Shown here piece after piece: positions 52,801 through 62,914 of a stretch of 64,000 bases of DNA; positions within the stretch are counted from its first letter, which is position 1, and each line of letters opens with the position of its first letter. The DNA is taken from NCBI GenBank assembly GCA_032209605.1, contig JASFXZ010000001.1:45016619-45080618 (forward strand), read 5' to 3'. The position numbers and the translations under genes are program-made. The DNA is from Mactromeris polynyma (Eukaryota; Mollusca; Bivalvia; Venerida; Mactridae). The notes beneath the pieces are model-generated. The model was not told the origin of the DNA. It searched no databases and saw only the letters and a program-made list of their open reading frames with translations.

Positions 52801-55800
52801 ACTTATTTTTAGAAAGCAATATTTCATTCTGAAAAATCACGCCCAATACTCGTAGCGATCATACGTTTCGAGAAAAATTGATGTGAATTATTGTCCGCCG
52901 TTTTAATAGTAAGGCTATAACATCACCGAATAGGTGCCGAAAGCGTTGCCAAGTTGGTTCCGGAAAACGTCCAAACGGCTTTTAGTCTGCACCTACAGTC
53001 GCGTCAGAGTTACAGTTCTTGTCAGTGAATCAAAATGGCAGAAGTTAAAGATACTGACATCAGTAAATTTTTCAAATTGACAACACCGCCTTCGGTTAAA
53101 TCCGAAGTTTGGGTACATTTTGGACATCCAGTAATACAAGATTAATGTTGGCAAATTACTGACGAATCTAAAACTGTATGCAAATAAAGCTACAATAAAC
53201 TAACCCATTCTGGAAATACGACGATTATGAAGTCACACTTAAATCATCACCATCCGTATGTTTCGGGAGGTGGTTCTAGATGTGCAACTGTTTAAAAATG
53301 TGTTTGTGCACTACAAAATTTATAGACACAAAACAGACATCGAGTTCTGTCATATTTTGCCATATATATTTAAGTTTGTTCTCATCATTATCTGTTCTAT
53401 TCTAGACAGTGTTGATGATTAAATTGTCTCAACTAATATCTATATTTCGTTAGTTGACCACTGAAAAAGATTAGCATTTAATATGGTTTGTCATTTTCTA
53501 TGAAGTATCTAGATACATATCATATTGTGATATGTATCTTAACGTGTTACACCTGTATCGTCTCACCCCTAATTCTAATATAGAGTTAATAAACAGAGTT
53601 TTTGTGCAGTAAAGTACACGGGCATAAAACAAACCTGGACACCAAGTCTTGCTTAAATTAGTTCAAACTTAATGGAAGCCCTGCACAAAAATTTATATAC
53701 ACTGAATATGGAAAGCCAACATGACTGTCATTGAAAGACTCAAATCTCCTGGTTTACAACCAGTGCTGACACCCAAGGAGCCTTGTCATCACAGATGACT
53801 CACAGAGGAGATTAAAAAATATACTGAAATTCCTTTAAATACTGATGGTCAGTGATGCAAGTAGTAATAAGTGGTAAAATGCTACATACAAATGAACCAC
53901 TCTTTGACACTGGAAGAATTTAGGAAATATCAGCTTCACATTAACAACTTGTCAATGAGTCTGACTTTTTGGTTTGGTTTGAAATTAAGCCTATAGTATT
54001 TTTGTAGCTAAAAATTGTTTAAATGCAATATTAGGTCCCTAAACTACTTCAAACCCACCAAAGCGCTGCCCTGGACCCGCCAAGGGGCCTAATGCCGCCC
54101 CCTGTACCTGCCGCATAAAGTTGATGGATTTTTGCTTGAAAGCATTCTCACCCCTGAAAGGGGCATTATGTTTTACAAACATCTCTTGTTCATAATTATT
54201 GTGGATGGTTTCTTTATACCTTATTAGGTAGGCGATAACTTTCATTTGTTTCCTGCATATTGGTATAACGATTTAACAGATACAATTGTATTAAAAGTAC
54301 TTTAAGGCATTGTTTAACTTCACCAATAGCACATTATATATTTCATGTATATACTGAGGATTGTATGCAAAATAGGTCTGTCTTCTTATTTATTTATTTG
54401 CAGATGGACTAGTTGTGTTTTTACTTTGTGATACAGTCACTTTTTCAGTCTATTATTATATTTCAGTATGAACTTCTGGTGGCTGTGAGCGTCAGAGTGA
54501 AATTTTACAAATTGTTTCTCTCCATGCTTCTTGCATTCAGCAAAGACAAGGTAAATGTGGGTTCAATCATCAACATATCCGTTAATACTCTATCGTAATT
54601 TTTGTTACATCTTTAAATTAAGCACTGACATTCTGTTAAAATGGATTCCTATATGTTTGATAATTATCTTTGTTACTACTTGTGTACTGTGTGTTTATGT
54701 AAACCTTTCAATCATTTAATATATATTTCCAATTATATTCAACTATTCTTTAAAAAGTAGTTGTCAATAGAAGCCAGCAAATTTAAAAATTTGATGCCAA
54801 ACTTTGTACATCAGTCAAACATGCATGATTTTGTTATACAATGTTGTGTTCCTTAAAATGTTATTTGTTATGCTGTATGAAAAAATATGGGTCCAATCTG
54901 TCCTACTGTTTGTGTAGAATCAATTTTGTCATGCAAGATATTATCATTTACTGTAAGCACCCTCTTTTTATGTCACTTGTATAAGGAAATTGTGCATGAT
55001 TGTTGACTGACCACAGAATTAGAGTAAAATGTAGTCATATCATTTGGCTAAGCATATAGGAGTGATCCTGCACTATTATCTTCTCCAATGTAAATGAATA
55101 CGGAAAAGTATCATTTTTTCAAAAAATGAATAGTGAGAGTTTAAAAGAGTAGATTATAAGCTAGAGTAAAATTCATCGAGTCAGAATTGCTCTCATTATT
55201 TGGACATTGCAACATATTTTTTTCCACTTGTCCTTATTACAGAAGTTGCAAATAAGAGAGTGGTTAATTTTATAATCATATTCTATAATTATGATAAACA
55301 TGCCATTGCCTGAACGTTATTGTGTATTATATTTTTAGTGTGAGGGTGTGCCACAAGCAAAGAAACTGATTGGCCAAATGTTAGAATTCATTCAACCAAT
55401 CAAATCATCAGTACCATTAGGAATCCAGGCTGAGGAAAGAGAAGTTACAAAGACGGGTACGTTCCTGTACATCCGTTTCATCATTCATTATTTCTGTGAT
55501 GGAGAGATCTCTTAAAGAAAAAAATCCTATTGCTCTTGAATGAGTATAATGTGTAATTGGGAAAATTATTGTGCAGTTTTTCCATATTTTGTCTGAAATT
55601 GTTTCTAATGCATGATTTCTGAAACAAAGATATGGACCTAACACTGTTATATTGTGTTACTTAGCTGTCATGAATGTGTATGTATTACCAGCTGTCATGA
55701 ATGTGTATGTATTACCAGCTGTCATGAATGTGTATGTATTGCCAGCTGTCATGAATGTGTTTGTATTACCAGCTGTCATGAATGTGTATGTATTACCAGA

Positions 55801-58800
55801 CTGGCTCTTGTTTCCATATGTTGGTGGCCCGATTTGTTAAATTAGTAATTTCTTTGATAAACCCATGCAATTCTAATGTAAAATTTGCAAATTTGATACA
55901 AAACTGGCACATTTTAGAGGCCATTCTGGAATTTTAATTGGCAATACTATTGTTCTACCTATTAGCACTAGTCTATCAACAGCTCTGTGTGGAGTCTGTT
56001 ACTGCTGTAGTGGCTGACAGTTCTTGTTTTAAAAGCATTTCAAGTTTCCTAGATCCAATTGGAAATATGTTGTTCATTTTAGTTAACAATTGTCAACTTT
56101 GTTTGTGATGTATTATTTAGACTATCCAACCATTATGGGATTTGAGCCGTTGATCAACCAGAGATTGCTGCCGCCCACATTTCCACGTTACACAATGATC
56201 CTGAGTCGTGAATTATCGGTGGATTATGTTGAGACCTTAATACGCAGACTAGATCTAACCACGTTAGTTCTTGATGTCAGTAATGTACAGGAAGTTTTTG
56301 TAAGTACATGTATATGTTTGATGTATCTAAGTTGGTGCTAGTTATCAAAAGATGGTAGCCAAATTTGATTTATAAGTAATATAATGCTCATTATTGGTTT
56401 ATTTGTTTACTGGAACAAACATGAAAAATATATTTCCTATAGTTAAAACATCAATTAACATGCATTAACAAAGAATGAACTCATAATGACAAATGTATTG
56501 ATCAGTTTTTGTTCGAGAAAGATGTTTGTACATCATGAAATTAAAAGAAATTCAGGCTATTTTACAAGTTTTGTCTATTCGTAATATGGTAAAAAAGGAT
56601 ATTTTCAATCGGTTATACATTGTAATTGTTCTTATTAGAGATGTTTTAGCCAATGTAACAACAATACTGGATGAAGCCAATTCAAACATTTTATGTTCAG
56701 ATAATGATTATAATAATTCTTTATTTAATGAGCCAGATACATCTTCAATGCGATAAAATCATGTAATTTTGTTATAAAATTGGTCATTTGAGACAATTTA
56801 TTGGCCAGATTGGAGTTTTAATTAGCTATTTGACTACATACTAGCACTAGTCTAGATTCATGATCATTTGAGGAATGTTTGCTTGTATGAAGTTTTGGAA
56901 TTCTTGTAACGACTTTGATCCACCAAAGCTCTCGGGGTGGTTTATCTTTGTCTCGAGTTTTTGTCTTAGATACAAATAATTTATTGTGCTAGAAAATTCT
57001 TCTCAATCTGATTTCATTTCTTGTATAACAAGAGTAGGCAAGAAACAGTTTCACCATTGATAATGGGTGCCTACACCAGTTCGTCTGTTTGTGTACATAC
57101 ATATTTTAAATTGTAAATTCTTGAAATATTAAGTTTGACATAGTACTCGGGGCTATTCCAGAAAAATCTGCTGGAGGGGTAGGAATGACAGGGGGGGGGT
57201 AGGAATGACAGTGGAAATCAAGTGACCACCAACCACCAGAATTGTAATTGGAATTTGATCCCCACCTACAGATTTAAACCCCCCAACCCAGAGAATGTAA
57301 CTGGTCATCGTTCCTAACCCCCTCCTGCCCGGGCAGATTTAGCCCTCAAATGAAATCTTTTATGAAATTGAGACTTGTGTATTCTGAAGATGGCCATTGT
57401 TGAGTTTTCTATGCATGCAAATTAATCTGTTTGTGAAGTCTCAACTGTGTAAGTACAATCATTCCTGTGGTTGAATATGTTGTTTGAATGAGTTCATCTT
57501 TGATTCGATGTTTTTTTCTGTTATAATCAGGATGTGCTGAGGGAATTTAGTAAACTTTCTCCATGTGTACTCACAAGATCTATACTACAGGTGAGTAGGT
57601 TGTTTATAATTTATTTGGCTGTGTATAATGCCAGAAGTTTATATATTTGCAAGCTTGCCATATGAATCCTATCTGTAAAATTCTGAAAAAACATTTCAGT
57701 TTGAATGAACACAAAATTTCAGATTTTTCCGTAAATTAAGATTGCATGAATTATTAAGTTCTGTCAAAAAATATGGCCGCCAGGTGCGTGGCCGTGTTCC
57801 CTATATGTATATAGTGGAAACTATAGATGACATTTCCTCTTAAACCACTTGGTAAATTTTGTAGAAATGATCCTTAGGTGGTCCTCTTTTGATGGTTCGA
57901 ATTATTTTTTGTAAATATGAAATACTATTTCGTAAATACGAATTTTTATTTCGTAAAAACAAATTATTATTTTGTTATTATAAATTATAATGTGGTAAAA
58001 ACAACTTATTTTTTGTCAATACGAATTATTGTTTTGTAAATACGAAAAAGTATTTCGTAAAAACAAATGATTTTTTCGTAAAAACGAATTGTTATTTCAT
58101 AAACAAATACAAAAAAGTATTTCGTAAAAACAACTTTTTTTTTTGTAAGTATGAATTATTATTTCGTAAATACGGAAGGCAGTGTACTCGGGTGAGTGAT
58201 TTAGGGCCATCATGGCCTTCTTGTTGTCTTTTCTTAAGCAAATGTAATTTGTTTATTTTCCACAGCTCACTTTCTTACCTCCAAGTCGGAGAGTTTTTGG
58301 TCAGCATACACTGACAGACTTCCTGAAAGATTCTGTGAGAGCGTTTGTTCTACCACCTGCACTCTCCCCCAAGTATGTACAGTTCATCATCCTTTACACT
58401 TTGAAATATATATTGGTTTTATCAGTAAATGTAACAGAGTTGGACGTTGTGTCGAATGTACAGTACTGTTGAAATATATATTGGTTTTATCAGTAAATGT
58501 AACAGAGTTGGACGTTGTGTCGAATGTACAGTACTGTTGAAATATATATTTGTTTTATCAGTAAATGTAACAGAGTTGGACGTTGTGTCGAATGTACAGT
58601 ACTGTTGAAATATATATTGGTTTTATCAGTAAATGTAACAGAGTTGGACGTTGTGTCGAATGTACAGTACTGTTGAAATATATATTGGTTTTATCAGTAA
58701 ATGTAACAGAGTTGGACGTTGTGTCGAATGTACAGTACTGTTGAAATATATATTGGTTTTATCAGTAAATGTAACAGAGTTGGACGTTGTGTCGAATGTA

Positions 58801-61800
58801 CAGTACTGTTGAAATATATATTGGTTTTATCAGTAAATGTAACAGAGTTGGACGTTGTGTCGAATGTACAGTACTGTTGAAATATATATTGGTTTTATCA
58901 GTAAATGTAACAGAGTTGGACGTTGTGTCGAATGTACAGTACTGTTGAAATATATATTGGTTTTATCAGTAAATGTAACAGAGTTGGACGTTGTGTCGAA
59001 TGTACAGTACTGTTGAAATATATATTGGTTTTATCAGTAAATGTAACAGAGTTGGACGTTGTGTCGAATGTACAGTACTGTTGAAATATATATTGGTTTT
59101 ATCAGTAAATGTAACAGAGTTGGACGTTGTGTCGAATGTACAGTACTGTTGAAATATATATTGGTTTTATCAGTAAATGTAACAGAGTTGGACGTTGTGT
59201 CGAATGTACAGTACTGTTGAAATATATATTGGTTTTATCAGTAAATGTAACAGAGTTGGACGTTGTGTTGAATGTACAGTACTGTTGAAATATATATTTG
59301 TTTTATCAGTAAATGTAACAGAGTTGGACGTTGTGTTGAATGTACAGTACTGTTGAAATATATATTTGTTTTATCAGTAAATGTAACAGAGTTGGACGTT
59401 GTGTTGAATGTACAGTACTGTATGCGTTTAATATTTAGATCACAGTGTATTCACAATTGTTTAATTTTTGTTGTATATCTGAGACTATGTACATTTTTTT
59501 GCAGTATGAATTAATTAAAATAACTGGAATGGTAGGTAGCGGTCAATTTGTGAAATTAAGTACAGTGCAACTATCCACAGTGGCCCTCTTAAGCAATAAC
59601 CTCTCTTCAACAACATCGCCATTTTTTCCCATATTAAGAATGTACAAATAATTAAACCTCTCTTGAGCAACCATTTCTTACCAACAGACACTTAATGCAG
59701 GATTATGCCTGACTCGATAGTGTTTGTGTACCCATCAGTTTGGACAGATTAATAATTAATATCATATAGCCATTATCTAGTTATTTCGGATTTTTAAAAA
59801 TCAATATACGTGTACCATTATATTATTATTACAACCTGATCTCATTCTCAGAGCACCTATATACAATAATGCTGAGGTGAAACAGTATGTTGATGCTTTG
59901 ATGACCAGAGCAGTGAGACCGATATGTACTGTATTAAAGATAAGTGGACACAACCGAGCGAGACAGAGGGACAAGTGGGCACATTTACTGGATGAAATGG
60001 CCAGCTTACAGGATGAGGTAACTCGTGTGGCAGTATGGATATTTATCTGCGGATACAGTTTCTGGGATTATGTTGGCTATTTTGGGAAGATGACCCATAC
60101 CCTTCAAATTGGGAATTTTTGCACAATAAAACTTAGAAATTACAGCAAAATATTAGGAATAAAAGTAAAGGTGTAGTGATTAAATAATGGACAATTTTAT
60201 ATAAACTGCCTGGGAGAGAAAAGCCTCTCACTGTGTCAATTTATGGCTAAATTGAACCAATTTTTTCTTCAAATTTATTGGGAATTTTTACATTCAAATT
60301 GGGAAAAAAGGATACTTTTTGGCATTGGGAATATAGCCGAAAATAACAGCTATAACAATAGCTAAACAATCCTGGTTTACCAGAGGACTTGTTTGTCCAT
60401 CTTGTGTGCCTCCCAACATAGTGTCTAGTATGCCTAACATACTGCCTTGCATGCTCCCTGAGGAATCTTTATTGCTCTTACAGTACTACTTATGGACATA
60501 AATTCATTAGTTCGAGCACACAACAAATTAAGACATAAATGTCCATAGCAAATCTCAGTATCTGCATGTTAATGTTTTGCCTTAATTCTTTTTTATGCCC
60601 CTGCTATTCAAAAAATGGTGAATGGGCATTAAGTGTTACCCCTATGCTTCCGTCCATCTTTCTGTCTGTTCGTGCAAAAATTGATCAACAACTCTTGAAA
60701 AGATGGATGGATTCAATTCATATTGGGCACATATGTATTCTACGGGAGAATAAAATACAAGTCAAGTTCAATATCAGTTACAATTGCCAATTATTTTAGG
60801 AGTTACGGCCCTTCTTTGAATGCATGTTAAGCTCTCTGTCTATGTTTGAATGCATGTTAAGCTCTCTGTCTATGTTTGAATGCATGTTAAGCTCTCTGTC
60901 TATGTTTGAATGCATGTTAAGCTCTCTGTCTATGTTTGAATGCATGTTAAGCTCTATGTCTATGTTTGAATGCATGTTAAGCTATCTGTCTATGTTTGAA
61001 TGCATGTTAAGCTCTCTGTCTATGTTTGAATGCATGTTAAGCTCTCTGTCTATGTTTGAATGCATGTTAAGCTCTCTGTCTATGTTTGAATGCATGTTAA
61101 GCTCTCTGTCTATGTTTGAATTCATGTTAAGCTCTCTGTCTATGTTTGAATGCATGTTAAGCTCTCTGTCTATGTTTGAATACATGTTAAGCTCTCTGTC
61201 GATGTTTGAATGCATGTTAAGCTCTCTGTCTATGTTTGAATGCATGTTAAGCTATCTGTCTATGTTTGAATGCATGTTAAGCTCTCTGTCTATGTTTGAA
61301 TGCATGTTAAGCTCTCTGTCTATGTTTGAATGCATGTTAAGCTCTCTGTCTATGTTTACTTTTTGCCTCGTGAAACAAGTCTTTCTATGATGATTTATAA
61401 TGTATTACGACTCTAGGCTGACAAAGTAGACGGATATTTACATCAAGTACAGATGAAAGCAGATCCAAACCGACAATGTGGTTCTAGTTTTGGTACCTGG
61501 GTGTTGTACTATACACTACAAGTTATGATTGGCTACACATTGTCTGGATTTGAACTGGAGTTATACGCACCATATGAGTATCATTATATTTATTGGTAAG
61601 TTCTCGCTTTTTCTTAGATTTCTGATGTTGGAAAAGTTTCCTCATTACAATTCATTGCGCAGATATTTGTAGAAAAATCAATGATTGGATTCATCTATTA
61701 ATACATATACTTGGGCATTGTTTTAGATATACTTCTGTTCAATAATTTTCTGGGAGTTGTATTGGTGGAGGGGAAAAGTTCTTGATTCTGATCCAAAGGT

Positions 61801-62914
61801 CAAGAGTTCTAACCCCAAATTGAGCTTGGTTTGATCAATTACTTCTCAATTCCTTAATTTGGCACAAGTACTGGTTAGCTACCCAGGCAGCAGACATTTT
61901 TTAAGAGTGATTTGTGTAAGTCGTTAGAATTTATTTCACCATTGAGGTAAAGTAAATAAGTTTAGACTAACTAATTGTCTATTCTAACAGCCATGTTACT
62001 CGGTATGTATCAACCAGAAGGTTTTGGCAAATAGTAGCAATAAATTCTACAAAGTCTTTTGTTGACAAGTTGTCTGTGACTCTGTAATGCTGTAGTTGTG
62101 GTCGCTGTCTTCAAATGTATTGTTGCTCACTGCTGCCTGTAAGAATTTCAGCTAGAATGTTGTGTGAGGAAGCTCAGCAGATGATCTGTGGTTCTGTTCA
62201 GGTGTCTGCTTCAGGTCTGCCTCTGTCCTAATAGCTGAAACAGTCATTACATCGCTATTTATGTCACTTAACGTTTTATACTAATTGACATATTGTAGTA
62301 TTTATTGTTAAGGATGGCTTACCAAAAGTTGTTCCGTGAAAGGAATGTTCATTCCTGTGAACACGAATACTAAATGACTGTAATACTAATATTTGTGCGG
62401 AAACAAATTGTTAATTGACTTTTACAGGTATCTTTATGAGCTACTATATGCTTGGCTGTTTTCTACGATACAACGAGCAGATTCATTTGTTACAGACCAT
62501 GAATCTTACATCGGTACGTATGTTTTGGTCTCTTATCAATATAACACAATCTTTCAAAATAAAAGCAACTTTACTTGCCTGGAAACAAGTTAGAGTTGAG
62601 TGGGACATTTTCTTTCCACACACTGTTTACCTCCCAATTCCTGTCCTTGTAATACCAGGTACCAGATACTCTGATAGGTAGCAAAATGATACGATATTTG
62701 AACCTTCGACCTCCTACTTCCATGGCAAATGGCTCAACCACTTGGCCACATGAGACATTATTTACATATGTACCTTATTTTATACCTTTCAGATATAGTG
62801 AGCAGTAAAGGTAGAGGGAACAAAAAAGGAAAAAAGAAGAAAAGATCGAAAGCTTTGCAACGTGAGTCAAATATCGTACAGGCTCAACAGAATATGTTTG
62901 GTGGATATTACAAG
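43844..62914 (+). CDS. NAA35: NAA35, NatC N-terminal acetyltransferase auxiliary subunit (Mak10 family), partial, 16 exons
   Basis: Exons: 43844-43875, 45471-45584, 45862-45976, 49698-49772, 50717-50884, 51334-51444, 52080-52130, 54467-54550, 55339-55456, 56121-56299, 57531-57590, 58266-58372, 59852-60017, 61417-61595, 62428-62513, 62793-62914. They join without a frame break to 589 codons. Diagnostic stretches are [75 protein letters not shown] and [20 protein letters not shown], all close to animal NAA35. The protein scaffolds the catalytic subunit NAA30 on ribosomes to acetylate Met-hydrophobic N termini. The lysine run [10 protein letters not shown] is conserved in position. About 130 C-terminal residues, starting with the TMVAFDMDGK region of the human protein, are missing beyond the window. 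Introns 3, 4, 6, 9, 12, 13 and 16 carry tandem arrays. Confidence 0.97.
43900..45320. other. NAA35 intron 1, nothing recognised
   Basis: AT-rich with no repeat array or exon. The short open frame after 44000 has no supporting evidence. Confidence 0.5.
45471..45584 (+). CDS. NAA35: NAA35 exon 2
   Basis: Residues 11-48, including [20 protein letters not shown] and ELLHDT. Acceptor TTAATTTCAG, donor GTATGT. Confidence 0.95.
45862..45976 (+). CDS. NAA35: NAA35 exon 3
   Basis: Residues 49-87: [20 protein letters not shown], the strongest family signature. Acceptor GATTTTAG, donor GTGAGT. Confidence 0.97.
46011..47402 (+). mobile_element. TCTCCCTC dispersed repeat with internal ~155-160-bp tandem units
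   Basis: Begins TGTCTCCCTCTCTCCGAGGG and ends CTGGGAGACATAT. Units starting GTCCGCGCTTCATCTC or a variant occur at about 46080, 46240, 46395 and 47138, each with TTATGGCCCTTT near its end. It is interrupted at about 46447-47014. Confidence 0.72.
46447..47014. mobile_element. Insertion within the TCTCCCTC repeat
   Basis: Foreign segment between TTCATA and CTTCACGGGAATGATCAAC of an interrupted unit, beginning CAGGCCTTGTAAATTCC. No coding region; the right end is not clearly inverted. Boundaries are within a few bases. Confidence 0.5.
47597..48940. repeat. 42-bp satellite, 32 copies
   Basis: The unit starts GCTCTATCAATGTTAGTCAT and continues AAACGGACCTATATCCCATG, then AT. Variants recur in order at an offset of 672 bp (16 units), or 630 bp in part, showing a block duplication. 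Long open frames on both strands (451 and 339 codons) follow from the period being a multiple of 3. Confidence 0.97.
49016..49672. repeat. 25-bp satellite, about 26 copies, with splice-site-like units
   Basis: Unit CATTACCCACAGGTTGTC plus ACTCTAT, almost invariant. Each contains CTCTATCATTACCCACAG/GT, which looks like an acceptor and a donor end to end. It ends 26 bp before the true acceptor of NAA35 exon 4. Confidence 0.97.
49698..49772 (+). CDS. NAA35: NAA35 exon 4
   Basis: 25 codons, [20 protein letters not shown] and SLACM. Acceptor GATATTACAG, donor GTATGT. It follows a 25-bp satellite of splice-site-like units and precedes a MITE that starts 26 bp into the intron. Confidence 0.95.
49798..49960. 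mobile_element. TA-flanked MITE, copy 3
   Basis: GTAAAACCTCACCTAAAGAC to TTATTGAAGTTTTTCTGTA, same family as 7996. Begins 26 bp inside NAA35 intron 4. Confidence 0.82.
50393..50665. repeat. 45-bp minisatellite, 6 copies
   Basis: The unit starts AAGGCAGAGGCTATAAGTCT and ends TTTGATCTTGGTGCC. One forward frame reads [15 protein letters not shown] repeatedly, but other frames and the reverse strand are open too. It lies in NAA35 intron 4, 51 bp before exon 5. Confidence 0.95.
50717..50884 (+). CDS. NAA35: NAA35 exon 5
   Basis: 56 codons from [15 protein letters not shown] to RAGVFEE. Acceptor ATGTTTCAG, donor GTAAAC. Confidence 0.97.
51334..51444 (+). CDS. NAA35: NAA35 exon 6
   Basis: 37 codons, [20 protein letters not shown] and [14 protein letters not shown]. 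Acceptor TTAATACAG, donor GTAAGT. Confidence 0.96.
51834..51983. repeat. 46-bp minisatellite, about 3 copies
   Basis: The unit starts GTTTGTATGATAAAGATG and continues AAAGCTATGTAGGTTGG. Lies in NAA35 intron 6. Confidence 0.93.
52080..52130 (+). CDS. NAA35: NAA35 exon 7
   Basis: 17 codons, [17 protein letters not shown], a variable loop in the family. Acceptor ATCATTCAG; the donor GTTTTT is weak, but the frame joins exon 8. Confidence 0.8.
52169..52382 (+). mobile_element. Dispersed repeat, TATGCCC/AACTCTTGAAA family, copy 1
   Basis: Shares GATCAATAACTCTTGAAA, GATTCAATTCATATTGGGC and AGTTTTGGCCCT with the copy at 60592. Noncoding. Confidence 0.75.
52694..54156 (+). mobile_element. hAT-like transposon remnant, about 1.46 kb
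   Basis: Ends CAGGGGTGAGAAT and ATTCTCACCCCTG are exact inverted repeats. The flanking octamers ACAGGGGG and AAAGGGGC agree at 6 of 8 bases, in keeping with the 8-bp duplication of hAT elements. It contains BED-finger remains near its 5' part and is too short for a full transposase, so it is an internally deleted, dead copy. Confidence 0.8.
53035..53290 (+). pseudogene. BED-type zinc finger remnant of a hAT transposase
   Basis: Conceptual reading from ATG 53035 gives SEVWVHFG, then after a stop TVCK, then [20 protein letters not shown]. This is the W-x-H-F, Cys and His-His layout of a BED finger. Two in-frame stops are present and the second Cys is replaced by Ser, so it is not functional. 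Confidence 0.75.
54467..54550 (+). CDS. NAA35: NAA35 exon 8
   Basis: 28 codons, [20 protein letters not shown] and LLAFSKDK, matching the RVKF region of the family. Acceptor TATATTTCAG, donor GTAAAT. Confidence 0.95.
54600..55320. other. NAA35 intron 8, nothing recognised
   Basis: AT-rich, no array, no inverted repeat and no exon supported. Confidence 0.5.
55339..55456 (+). CDS. NAA35: NAA35 exon 9
   Basis: Residues 251-289, [20 protein letters not shown] to EEREVTKT. Acceptor ATTTTTAG, donor GTACGT. Confidence 0.94.
55665..55799. repeat. 27-bp minisatellite, 5 copies
   Basis: Unit GCTGTCATGAATGTGTATGT then ATTACCA. Lies in NAA35 intron 9. In one frame it reads VMNVYVLPA repeatedly, again because the period is a multiple of 3. 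Confidence 0.95.
56121..56299 (+). CDS. NAA35: NAA35 exon 10
   Basis: Residues 290-349 with [20 protein letters not shown], near identical to vertebrate NAA35. Acceptor TATTATTTAG, donor GTAAGT. Confidence 0.97.
56340..57145. other. NAA35 intron 10, nothing recognised
   Basis: A 76-codon open frame from 56526 lacks homology, splice context or repeats and is not called. Confidence 0.45.
57146..57345. mobile_element. MITE with G-rich/C-rich arms
   Basis: AATCTGCTGGAGGGGTAGGA on the left pairs with TTCCTAACCCCCTCCTGCCC on the right. GGGGGTAGGAATGACAG is duplicated in the left arm. Confidence 0.6.
57531..57590 (+). CDS. NAA35: NAA35 exon 11
   Basis: 20 codons, [20 protein letters not shown]. 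Acceptor TATAATCAG, donor GTGAGT. Confidence 0.96.
57895..58178. repeat. Degenerate ~20-bp AT-rich repeats (TATTTCGTAAATACGAAT)
   Basis: Repeated TTTCGTAAA, AATACGAATTATT and AAAAACAA words with many variants; locally palindromic. Lies in NAA35 intron 11. Confidence 0.75.
58266..58372 (+). CDS. NAA35: NAA35 exon 12
   Basis: Residues 370-404, [20 protein letters not shown] to LPPALSPK. Acceptor TTTCCACAG, donor GTATGT. The 68-bp satellite begins about 28 bp downstream. Confidence 0.96.
58401..59420. repeat. 68-bp satellite, 15 copies
   Basis: The unit starts TTGAAATATATATTGGTTTT and contains GTAACAGAGTTGGACGTTG and AATGTACAGTACTG. Copies are nearly identical; G-to-T variants cluster in the last three. 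It begins 28 bp after the donor of NAA35 exon 12. Confidence 0.97.
59852..60017 (+). CDS. NAA35: NAA35 exon 13
   Basis: Residues 405-460 with [20 protein letters not shown]. Acceptor TCATTCTCAG, donor GTAACT. Confidence 0.97.
60592..60814 (+). mobile_element. Dispersed repeat, TATGCCC/AACTCTTGAAA family, copy 2
   Basis: TTATGCCCCTGCTATTC to GGAGTTACGGCCCTTC, matching 52169-52382. The 30-bp satellite starts exactly at its right end. Confidence 0.78.
60815..61358. repeat. 30-bp satellite, 18 copies
   Basis: Unit TTTGAATGCATGTTAAGC then TCTCTGTCTATG, very uniform. Both strands are open over the array. It ends about 60 bp before NAA35 exon 14. Confidence 0.97.
61417..61595 (+). CDS. NAA35: NAA35 exon 14
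   Basis: Residues 461-519 with [20 protein letters not shown]. Acceptor CGACTCTAG, donor GTAAGT. The 30-bp satellite ends about 60 bp upstream. Confidence 0.97.
61760..61970 (+). mobile_element. tRNA-derived SINE
   Basis: GATCCAAAGGTCAAGAGTTC and TAACCCC resemble a decayed anticodon/B-box side. The 3' part (TAAGAGTGATTTGTGTAAG, TTTCACCATTGAGGTAAA) resembles the SINE fragment at 31025. Confidence 0.5.
62428..62513 (+). CDS. NAA35: NAA35 exon 15
   Basis: Residues 520-548, [20 protein letters not shown]. Acceptor CTTTTACAG, donor GTACGT. Confidence 0.96.
62640..62762 (-). mobile_element. tRNA-like SINE head, minus strand
   Basis: On the minus strand TGGCCAAGTGGTTGAGCC then GAGGTCGAAGGTTCAAAT resemble A and B boxes of a Leu/Ser-like tRNA. 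Acceptor stems are not complete. Confidence 0.5.
62793..62914 (+). CDS. NAA35: NAA35 exon 16 (last in window)
   Basis: The basic stretch [19 protein letters not shown], then [16 protein letters not shown]. Acceptor ACCTTTCAG. The AAG/GTGAGT donor is repeated downstream in 53-bp tandem copies; only the first donor keeps the family sequence, and reading on reaches a stop. Confidence 0.92.

Larger units (their letters stand above)
52488..54193 (+). mobile_element. Dispersed AT-GCCCCC family, copy 3, split by a hAT-like insertion
   Basis: 52488-52693 carries the left part (TTATGCCCCCTTGGAAG to GGTCACAGGGGG) and 54157-54193 the right end (GGGGCATTATGTTTTACAAA). The uninterrupted copy at 26893 shows what the unbroken element looks like. 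Confidence 0.85.

Noticed and set aside
56526..56756. 76-residue frame in NAA35 intron 10
   Set aside because: No similarity to the family, and inclusion would interrupt a conserved region.
60824..61390. 188-residue [10 protein letters not shown] repeat protein
   Set aside because: A 30-bp satellite in an intron, also open on the reverse strand.
62640..62762. Minus-strand tRNA gene
   Set aside because: Arms are mismatched and no acceptor stem closes; treated as a SINE head.
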